Shown here piece by piece: positions 1 through 5,144 of a stretch of 5,697 bases of DNA (the stretch's first letter is position 1; the number at the start of each line of letters is the position of its first letter). Below the pieces are notes generated by a model that did no database searches, was not told the DNA's origin, and saw only the letters and a list, made by a program, of their open reading frames with translations. Origin of the DNA: Planctomycetota bacterium (GTDB lineage: Bacteria > Planctomycetota > UBA1135). A program made the translations under genes and the position numbers. The stretch is taken from the NCBI GenBank assembly GCA_003501525.1, contig DNPI01000185.1:1-5697 (forward strand), given 5' to 3'.

Positions 1-1
1 T

Positions 2-190
2 GCGCGCGCCTATCTCCAGACATTGGAAACTCTCGCCTCCAATGCTAAGGGTGATAAAACTGTTTTCCTTCCATACGAGGCAGCTGGTGTTCTCTCTAGC
101 ATAGGGAGTGTTAAAGAGCTTCTGTCTTCGGTCGGCGAAGGCCCTAGGACAGGAGGAGCTTCTCCGCCGCCTTTGCCTCCGGCTTCCTAG
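2..190 (+). CDS. SPFH/Band 7 (stomatin-like) family protein, C-terminal end
   Basis: This is a partial gene whose start lies left of the window; 62 codons remain before the TAG at 188-190. The visible protein begins ARAYLQTLETLAS and contains KTVFLPYEAAGVLSSIG. This matches the usual end of stomatin/prohibitin-like SPFH proteins, where a helical stretch of the form YLxxLExLA is followed by an acidic-basic turn, then a (V/I)-(F/Y)-(L/M)-PYEAxGVLSS(L/I)G segment. Family members are membrane-anchored scaffold proteins that oligomerise in lipid microdomains and often partner with proteases or NfeD proteins. The last 16 or so residues are a Gly/Ser/Pro-rich tail ending PPPLPPAS. The SPFH domain itself is not in the window, so the subfamily cannot be given. 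The gene ends in a 4-base overlap with the convergent HAD gene. Confidence 0.8.
   Translation, partial: ARAYLQTLETLASNAKGDKTVFLPYEAAGVLSSIGSVKELLSSVGEGPRTGGASPPPLPPAS
187..190. other. Shared palindromic stop CTAG of two convergent genes
   Basis: The four bases CTAG contain the TAG stop of the SPFH gene on the + strand (188-190) and the TAG stop of the HAD gene on the - strand (complement of 187-189). The coding regions therefore meet tail to tail with no intergenic space. Any transcription terminator for either gene must lie inside the other gene, and I found no strong GC-hairpin plus T-tract there. Confidence 0.9.
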
Positions 191-867
191 GCGAGGATAT
201 TCTCGACTAGCGTCCTAAGATCTCCGGCCTCCGCGCTTAGAGTGAGATGGGAGGGAGCTTCTTCTTCGTATCTTGCAACGAATCCGAGTGAGAATCCTAA
301 TTCGCTGGCTGGTTCCAGGTCATGGAAAGAGCTGAAGCTGACGTGAAGAATTTCATGAGGAGCGCACTGCAGGGCGGCAAGGGTTGCGCCCCAGTGTGCC
401 GGTGCAGGCTTGTATGACTGCAGTTCTTCAGAGCTAATTAGAAGTGCGTTGGGTATTTTCAATTTCCCGCGGGAGGTCCTTTCGAGGACAGATTTGTCGC
501 AATTCGATAAAAGCCCGATTTGGATTTTTCCTTTTACGAGTTCTTCCAGTGCGAGAACTGAATCAGGGAATGGGGGCCATCCAAGCTGGCCGGCAGAAAA
601 TGCGCGACTCTCTGAAGCCGTTAATTCTAAATCGAGAACTTGGAGTACAGCATTGTTGATGGACTTTTCCAGTATTTGTGAATAACGCATCCAAGGCCCA
701 GTTTCGATTTCTGTTTCAATTTTTCCGCGAAGTTCAATTACTCTTTTAATGTCGTTGGTTGTTGCTTCTGCAAGTGAAGGTAGTTGGCGTAGAACCCGCG
801 TCTGTCCACCTTTCCAGTCAATAAGGGTTCCGAAGCAGTCGAAGGTTACGGCTTTATATTCGGCCAT
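187..867 (-). CDS. HAD-superfamily hydrolase, haloacid dehalogenase type II-like
   Basis: This is a complete 226-residue soluble protein, the usual size for the 2-haloacid dehalogenase-like branch of the HAD superfamily. Motif I is FDCFGTLIDW with nucleophile Asp10. Motif II is the Ser121-Asn122 pair in GLLSNCD, motif III is Lys153 in SYKPAPAHW, and motif IV is HVSFSSFHD with Asp183. The cap domain lies at about residues 18-105 and ends in the WPPFPD motif (97-102) typical of this branch. Position +2 after the nucleophile is Phe12, not the Asp used as general acid by HAD phosphatases. That points to dehalogenase-like rather than phosphatase chemistry, but the substrate cannot be read from the sequence. 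The ATG at 865-867 was chosen because MAEYKAVTFD places motif I at the normal distance from the N terminus. No Shine-Dalgarno precedes it, but a TAGAAT box sits seven bases upstream. The gene is divergent from the ABC operon and convergent with the SPFH gene, and nothing ties it to either. Confidence 0.9.
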   Translation of the reverse strand: MAEYKAVTFDCFGTLIDWKGGQTRVLRQLPSLAEATTNDIKRVIELRGKIETEIETGPWMRYSQILEKSINNAVLQVLDLELTASESRAFSAGQLGWPPFPDSVLALEELVKGKIQIGLLSNCDKSVLERTSRGKLKIPNALLISSEELQSYKPAPAHWGATLAALQCAPHEILHVSFSSFHDLEPASELGFSLGFVARYEEEAPSHLTLSAEAGDLRTLVENILA

Positions 868-873
868 ATTTGA

Positions 874-900
874 ATTCTAGAGGCTTGAAGGTGTTGTAAA
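874..900 (-). promoter_or_regulatory. Candidate leaderless-type promoter of the HAD gene
   Basis: Read on the - strand there is a -10-like TAGAAT (874-879, five of six to consensus) and a -35-like TTTACA (895-900, five of six) with a 15-base spacer. The spacer is short of the ideal 17, which weakens the call. From the end of TAGAAT to the A of the ATG is six bases, so transcription would start at or very near the start codon. This fits the lack of any ribosome binding site. It is a pattern match only. Confidence 0.35.
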
Positions 901-937
901 CCGGGACTGTTCCCTCTTAGAGTTTCTCACGGAGAGA

Positions 938-953
938 GGATACTCCCGTATCC
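938..953. promoter_or_regulatory. Perfect inverted repeat GGATAC-N4-GTATCC, candidate operator or hairpin
   Basis: Bases 938-943 (GGATAC) are the exact reverse complement of 948-953 (GTATCC), with TCCC between. The dyad ends six bases before the ATG of the ABC ATPase gene. It could be the binding site of a dimeric regulator of the operon. As RNA it could form a 6-bp hairpin with a 4-base loop, pulling the purine-rich GGAGAGAGG (931-939) closer to the start codon. A GATACT box (939-944) inside the dyad is a weak -10 candidate. No regulator gene is visible nearby. Confidence 0.35.
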
Positions 954-959
954 CTTTAT

Positions 960-1892
960 ATGGCTGATTCACACGCAATGGAGGCGAGAGGGCTTAAAGT
1001 CGCCTTTGGGGGTTTGCCAATCCTTAAAGGAGTCGACCTTTGTGTGGAATCAGGCGACCTCTATGGGTTGCTTGGGCGAAACGGGGCGGGCAAAACAACG
1101 GCCTTGCGGTGCCTTTTAGGTCTTCTGCCACAGGCAACGGGTGAGCTAAGAGTCTTAGGGGCTCCAGCGAATTCTATCCACGATGTTCCTTACGGTCTTG
1201 GTGTTGCATTAGACCCGCCTGGCATGGATGATTCCTTAACAGTTCGAGAAAATCTCGAGCTCGCTTGTGTACGTGGCAGCATTTCCGGGGGAAGAGGTGT
1301 TGACGAAGTTTTAAGCCTTGTGGGTCTTGCTCACAGAGCGGGTAATCGGGGAGATAAACTTTCTCATGGCCAGTCGAGGCGAGCTGCAGTTGCCAGGGCA
1401 CTCTTAGGTTCGCCGCGTCTTCTTGTGATGGATGAACCGCTTTCGGGGCTTGATCCAGAGGGCGTAGAGACTCTTCTTGCTTTGTTCCGTCGATTGAGTC
1501 GGGATGAGGGTGTGACGATAGTGGTTAGCAGTCACCATCTGCGGGAAGTTGAGGAGGTTTGTACTCGAGTCGGCTTAATAGATGGAGGTCGCACACTATT
1601 GGAAGGAGAAGTTCGCGATTTGCTCGAAGAGGCTGGAGATGGGCTTGAGCTGCGCTGTAGCCGTGAAGAGGTTGCAACGAACCTACTTTCCGAAATGACT
1701 GGTGTTCGTGAAGTCGACAATCTCGGGGATGGATTAGTCAGGGCTCGTTTAGATGCGCAAGTTGACCTTGAAGCGGTGTTGAAGGATTTAGTGCATGGGG
1801 AGTGCCGTATTACATCCTTTACGCCAATTAGAGCGAGTCTGATAGACGTATTTCATAAAGCTGTCCGGCAGGCTGATGCGGAGGCTCGGTAA
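960..1892 (+). CDS. ABC transporter ATP-binding protein (ABC-2 exporter type)
   Basis: This 310-residue ATPase binds and hydrolyses ATP to drive the membrane protein encoded next to it. The nucleotide-binding domain fills about residues 6-220: Walker A GRNGAGKTT (39-47, Lys45), a Q-loop region LDPPGMDDSLTVRENL, signature LSHGQ (134-138), Walker B LLVMDEP with Asp158 and Glu159, D-loop SGLD (162-165), and H-loop SSHHL with His192. All catalytic elements are present. Asp85 stands where many ATPases carry the Q-loop Gln, and the signature has His in place of the usual third-position Gly. The remaining 90 residues form the C-terminal extension common in ATPases of ABC-2 exporters such as the NosF, CcmA-like and BcrA groups. 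The ATG at 960 is the only start before an in-frame stop at 918-920, apart from an internal ATG at 978 that has no better ribosome site. The substrate is unknown. The gene heads a five-gene operon and its stop overlaps the permease start by one base. Confidence 0.95.
   Translation: MADSHAMEARGLKVAFGGLPILKGVDLCVESGDLYGLLGRNGAGKTTALRCLLGLLPQATGELRVLGAPANSIHDVPYGLGVALDPPGMDDSLTVRENLELACVRGSISGGRGVDEVLSLVGLAHRAGNRGDKLSHGQSRRAAVARALLGSPRLLVMDEPLSGLDPEGVETLLALFRRLSRDEGVTIVVSSHHLREVEEVCTRVGLIDGGRTLLEGEVRDLLEEAGDGLELRCSREEVATNLLSEMTGVREVDNLGDGLVRARLDAQVDLEAVLKDLVHGECRITSFTPIRASLIDVFHKAVRQADAEAR
1880..1884 (+). promoter_or_regulatory. Shine-Dalgarno GGAGG for the permease gene
   Basis: GGAGG lies inside the end of the ATPase gene, seven bases before the permease ATG at 1892. 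It is the only textbook ribosome binding site seen in the operon, and it supports that start together with the TAATG overlap. Confidence 0.75.
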
Positions 1893-2740
1893 TGGGATTT
1901 ATCCGCGCACTTCGGGGTGAGGCATATTTGTTGACTCATCGGAGAGGTTTTCGCTGGGCACTAATCGCGACAGTGGCAACGGTTCTTTTGCACGTATTTG
2001 GCTCTTGGATTCTTTTGGAAATGAACCGTGCTGCAGGAGGTTCTGGCCCTGGGGAATCAGGTGATTGGAACTTTTGGCCCCGATTTGCGTCATCAGCGAG
2101 AGCCGGTTTGTTTTTGGTCGAACTTTTTCTTGTTGGTCTTGTTGCCGCGGCTTTCCCGAGGGAAATAGCATCGGGTGCCATTCGGGATCCTCTAATGAGA
2201 GGGATTTCAAGGGCCTCACTCCTTTTTGCTCGAGCTGTTGCCTCTCTTGCGCTACCTTTGATTCTAGGTGGGACTGCGATTGGAGCGGCGGCATTGGGGG
2301 CCGGGTTGTTCTTTGAATCGGGGGACGTCATGGAAGAAGGTTTTGCTGTTTTTGAAGAGCACGAGGTGCGTAAAGAAATCTTCTTGGCTTTGGGGCATGG
2401 GTTCCCCTCTCTCGTTGCCCTTGCTGGGCTTGCTGTTTTTGTTTCGGCTTGGTTTGCTAGGGGAGCTGTTGCAGTAGCTGCTGGCTTAGCCCTTGTCCTT
2501 TTGCCTGGTGTTTTGCCTAGTGGACTTTCTTCCTGGTCCTCTTGGATGTTCACTTCAACCTTGCCGGGCTTGGGAGCAGAATCCTATTTAGGCAAGGCGG
2601 CTCAATTTGCGGCTGGTTATGCGGATGCTCTGCCTCGTAGTTTTGACAGAGTAATCCAAATTGGTTGGGTAGCCCCATGGCCGGCCTTGCTCCTTTGTCT
2701 AATGTTTGCCATTCTAGTTTTCAAGAACCGCGAACTATGA
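1892..2740 (+). CDS. ABC-2-type transporter permease
   Basis: This 282-residue inner-membrane protein has about six hydrophobic helices, at roughly residues 22-42, 72-89, 112-139, 168-188, 191-209 and 259-277. A positively charged N terminus (residues 4-21, with R5, R8, R17, R18 and R21) precedes the first. Between helices 2 and 3 lies EIASGAIRDPLMRGISRASL (91-110). This corresponds to the cytoplasmic coupling segment of ABC-2 permeases, usually written E-x(2,4)-GT-x-x-x-LL-x-P-(I/V)-SR. An acidic loop (140-163, rich in Glu) joins helices 3 and 4. One permease with one ATPase implies a homodimer of each, as in NosFY-type transporters. The start is fixed by the GGAGG site and by a TAATG overlap with the ATPase gene. 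The end overlaps the lipoprotein gene by four bases (ATGA). The substrate cannot be deduced. The assignment rests on topology, the coupling segment and adjacency rather than strong sequence identity. Confidence 0.85.
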   Translation: MGFIRALRGEAYLLTHRRGFRWALIATVATVLLHVFGSWILLEMNRAAGGSGPGESGDWNFWPRFASSARAGLFLVELFLVGLVAAAFPREIASGAIRDPLMRGISRASLLFARAVASLALPLILGGTAIGAAALGAGLFFESGDVMEEGFAVFEEHEVRKEIFLALGHGFPSLVALAGLAVFVSAWFARGAVAVAAGLALVLLPGVLPSGLSSWSSWMFTSTLPGLGAESYLGKAAQFAAGYADALPRSFDRVIQIGWVAPWPALLLCLMFAILVFKNREL

Positions 2741-3663
2741 GAGCAATTCTCCCGCTATCCTTCCTTTTTCTCGGGGCCTGTCAGATTTCCCATACGCAGT
2801 TACCTCTGCCGGAGGGATTTCTTGCGTTGGAAGGGCAGGTGGATGAAAGTAGAAAAAGCAGCGCCACTCTTGGCTTAGCGCTTTCGTTGAATGATTCAGG
2901 AAGCTTGCTTTCGCTTGATATCCAACCAGGGTGTCGAGTGAGTAGCGTGAAAGAGAGCAGCGCTGCTGATTTGGCTGGAATTGGCGTCGGAGATGTCCTT
3001 CTTGCTTTTGAGGGTATACCGACGGATGACCCCGAGCGTCTTTCTGTTTTGCTGCGCAAACGCAGTGGAGGAGAGGAAGTCACTCTCAGGATTCAGCGTG
3101 GTTCAGAGGTCCTTGAAGTCCCTGCAATTTTGCAAGAAGAAAAGACTGTTGAAGCTCGCACTCTATTTTGGGTTGAACGGGCACTGCTTCGTGCTGCTTT
3201 CGAAGATGGAACAAGTAATAACGGCTTTCCACGTATTGCTCAGTTGGCACCATCGAGTCCGCTGATTGTCGCGGGTGTGAAGCAGGGGGACACAGTCGAA
3301 TCTTTTCAAGGGCGCGACCCTGGTTCGGCGGCGGAATTTGTTCGTAGAGTGCGACGCGAATTGGGTCCTGGTGATCCTTTTACGCTCTGGGTGCGCTCTT
3401 CCAGCGGTCTGGGGCGTTCGGTTGAAGGAAATGCTTGGGCACCGGAAAAAATATTGACCGAGTTTCGTATATGGCCGCTATTTTCTTGGGATTTTGATGT
3501 CGGGCCGGATCGTGAAGTCCTCATCATTGGCGACCTAGTCCTAGCTTCGCTTTTTAAAAGAATTCGTGAAGGCGGAGAAAATCGTTGGTCCATTTGTTCT
3601 GTGTTTTCGTGGAGGACAGGAAGGCCTGAACTTGAGGACGCTTATCCTTCTGTTTCCCGGTGA
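2737..3663 (+). CDS. Lipoprotein with two PDZ domains and an unassigned C-terminal module
   Basis: The predicted protein has 308 residues. It starts MRAILPLSFLFLGAC, a type II signal peptide with Arg2, a hydrophobic core and the lipobox LGAC, so it should be lipidated on Cys15 and anchored in the envelope. PDZ domain 1 spans about residues 43-132 and shows LGLALSL, then ESSAADLAGIGVGDVLLAFEG, the HtrA-like pattern. PDZ domain 2 spans about 164-235 and has APSSPLIVAGVKQGDTVESF. No protease catalytic residues or domain are present, so this is a binding or scaffold protein rather than a complete HtrA. Residues 237-308 are rich in aromatic and hydrophobic residues, with WPLFSW (246-251) echoed by SVFSW (288-292); I cannot name this module. 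The ATG at 2737 was preferred over a TTG at 2665 because only the former puts a signal peptide at the N terminus. It also gives a 4-base ATGA overlap with the permease gene. There is no clear Shine-Dalgarno, so coupled translation is likely. The gene ends in a GTGA overlap with the next one. Confidence 0.85.
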   Translation: MRAILPLSFLFLGACQISHTQLPLPEGFLALEGQVDESRKSSATLGLALSLNDSGSLLSLDIQPGCRVSSVKESSAADLAGIGVGDVLLAFEGIPTDDPERLSVLLRKRSGGEEVTLRIQRGSEVLEVPAILQEEKTVEARTLFWVERALLRAAFEDGTSNNGFPRIAQLAPSSPLIVAGVKQGDTVESFQGRDPGSAAEFVRRVRRELGPGDPFTLWVRSSSGLGRSVEGNAWAPEKILTEFRIWPLFSWDFDVGPDREVLIIGDLVLASLFKRIREGGENRWSICSVFSWRTGRPELEDAYPSVSR

Positions 3664-5144
3664 TATTAATCCCTTTATTACTGGCGCTCCCCCAGGAAGT
3701 CGGCCATACGCGTTCTCGCTTAGAAACCCAAGGGCGTTTGGATTCGTGGGCAGCAGAGGATATGGATGGGAATGGGCTTGTTGATTTAATTCTTGCTGAT
3801 GTAGGCGAAGGCCAACGAGCATTGAGAGTCCATTTGCAAAATGTGGCTTCGCGTTTTTCTCCGGTTCCTGACATGAACATTCAAGTTCCTCAAGGAGTTA
3901 CATCCTGGGCTGTGGGTAATTTTCGAAAAGACGAAGGGCAAGAGGGCCTTGAATTTATTTTTTTTGCCCGAGACGGAGCATTTGTCCGGACCCAAACGGG
4001 ACGGCTGGAACGTTTAACTCGTGCGACAATGTTGCTCGACATTCCTTCGGACAAACTTCTCCCTCGGTGGACAGTAGTGGAAGACTTGGACGGAGATGGA
4101 TTGGACGAGGTCGTGCTGGTGACTTGGGAAGGTTTTGAGATATTGTCGCCGGATGGCGTTTTGCGCGGCTCCATTCCTTTGAGCCTAGACGAGCCTCGCT
4201 CACCAGCAGCGGAGGTCATGGTGTTGGGGGTTGGTCGCCCGAAAATGACGAGTGAAGAACTCAGCGATCTTTTTGTCCCCGATGATGGCTTGGGTGTCAT
4301 AGAGCCGCCACCTTTGCTCCATGCGGAGGTTCGGCTGCCGAAGCCGTTTCTTGTCGAAGTCAATGGAGATAAAAAACTGGATTTGTCTTGGTATAGAGAC
4401 GGGAAGATTAATCTGCATTTTCAGAACGGAGAAGGGCAGTTTTCTCCTCAACCTGACCGTGTGCTTGAATTGCCACCTGTAGAGGGTTTTGACAATGAGC
4501 GTCTCGATTGGGTTGGTCTTGGAGGCGGCTCTGCTGATGACCTTCTTCTTGTCCGAAGCAGGAGCGCAGGGTTTTTATCTGGCGATTGGCAGACGTGGGT
4601 TTGGTTTGATGCGGGCCAGAAACCACGACTCGGGGATCCTGAGGGAATTTGGAAGCTGGATGCCGGTTGGGTTCAACCTTGGGTAGAAGATATGGATGGC
4701 GACGGATTTCAGGACTTAGCCCTCTCTGGTTGGCACCTGGATGTTGGCCTTGCTGGTCGACGTGGCGCTAGCGTCCGGCATGAACTAACCACCTACCCAT
4801 CTCTCGGCGGCAGAGGTTTAGATCGCCGGGCGGCTTTTAAGCACGAGAGAAACTACGGTGTTGGTGATCTGGAAGCTTTTAGTCTCGTTCCAGCTGTAGT
4901 TCCCGATTTAGATGGTGACGGTAAAGGTGACCTTTTAGAAAGCACGGCCCAAGGACACCTAGAGTCACGGCGTATTCTTGGGTTGGGGAAGAAAATGAAT
5001 CCGAGCTCAGATATCTCCTTTGAAATCCCCTTAGGTGTTCTTGGTTCGATGGTCGAGGTATTGGATCTCAACTCTGACGGCGTGGGTGACATTATGGTTC
5101 GGGGCTTTTCCTCATGGGATCTCTTTTTGACAGATATGCGATGA
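3660..5144 (+). CDS. Exported FG-GAP/VCBS-type repeat protein
   Basis: The predicted protein has 494 residues. It starts at a GTG whose last two bases open the TGA of the lipoprotein gene (GTGA); there is no other start before an in-frame stop at 3633-3635. The N terminus MILIPLLLALPQEV looks like a short secretion signal without the usual basic residues. The rest is built from FG-GAP-type units, each an Asp-rich calcium loop followed by a hydrophobic strand. Clear loops are DMDGNGLVD (34-42), DLDGDGLDE (142-150), DMDGDGFQD (344-352), DLDGDGKGD (416-424) and DLNSDGVGD (469-477). Weaker copies lie near residues 86, 188, 233 (EVNGDKKLD) and 286. Such repeats fold into beta-propeller blades like those of the integrin alpha head and usually serve in extracellular binding or recognition. 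There are no catalytic motifs. Location outside the cytoplasm is inferred from the N terminus and the calcium loops. The end overlaps the next gene by ATGA. Confidence 0.88.
   Translation: MILIPLLLALPQEVGHTRSRLETQGRLDSWAAEDMDGNGLVDLILADVGEGQRALRVHLQNVASRFSPVPDMNIQVPQGVTSWAVGNFRKDEGQEGLEFIFFARDGAFVRTQTGRLERLTRATMLLDIPSDKLLPRWTVVEDLDGDGLDEVVLVTWEGFEILSPDGVLRGSIPLSLDEPRSPAAEVMVLGVGRPKMTSEELSDLFVPDDGLGVIEPPPLLHAEVRLPKPFLVEVNGDKKLDLSWYRDGKINLHFQNGEGQFSPQPDRVLELPPVEGFDNERLDWVGLGGGSADDLLLVRSRSAGFLSGDWQTWVWFDAGQKPRLGDPEGIWKLDAGWVQPWVEDMDGDGFQDLALSGWHLDVGLAGRRGASVRHELTTYPSLGGRGLDRRAAFKHERNYGVGDLEAFSLVPAVVPDLDGDGKGDLLESTAQGHLESRRILGLGKKMNPSSDISFEIPLGVLGSMVEVLDLNSDGVGDIMVRGFSSWDLFLTDMR

Noticed and set aside
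143..191. Two copies of CCTAGG (143-148 and 186-191)
   Set aside because: A six-base palindrome occurring twice within two coding ends has no further shared flank, and the second copy simply holds the stop codons.
192..205. CGAG-GATATT-CTCG as a terminator for the SPFH gene
   Set aside because: The stem is only 4 bp with no T-tract following, and it lies inside the HAD coding region.
410..685. Open frames of 91 and 71 codons on the + strand opposite the HAD gene
   Set aside because: They are antisense to a complete, motif-bearing HAD gene, have no recognisable domains and no ribosome site.
894..922. TTGTAA-17-TTAGAG as the promoter of the ABC operon
   Set aside because: The -10 half matches consensus poorly, and the -35 half overlaps the better candidate on the other strand.
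1899..2553. Open frames of 131 and 205 codons on the - strand opposite the permease
   Set aside because: The translations are rich in Ser, Lys, Pro and Arg, as expected from the complement of a hydrophobic gene. The + strand gene has a good start, membrane helices and operon context.
2665..2736. A longer lipoprotein start at the TTG at 2665
   Set aside because: It would bury the signal peptide and lipobox 24 residues inside the protein and overlap the permease gene by 76 bases. The ATG at 2737 explains both.
3541..3880. Several open frames across the lipoprotein/FG-GAP junction, and the idea of a frameshift joining the two genes
   Set aside because: Both genes keep a coherent protein up to the GTGA overlap, and the second begins with a signal-like sequence. 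The other frames show no domain.
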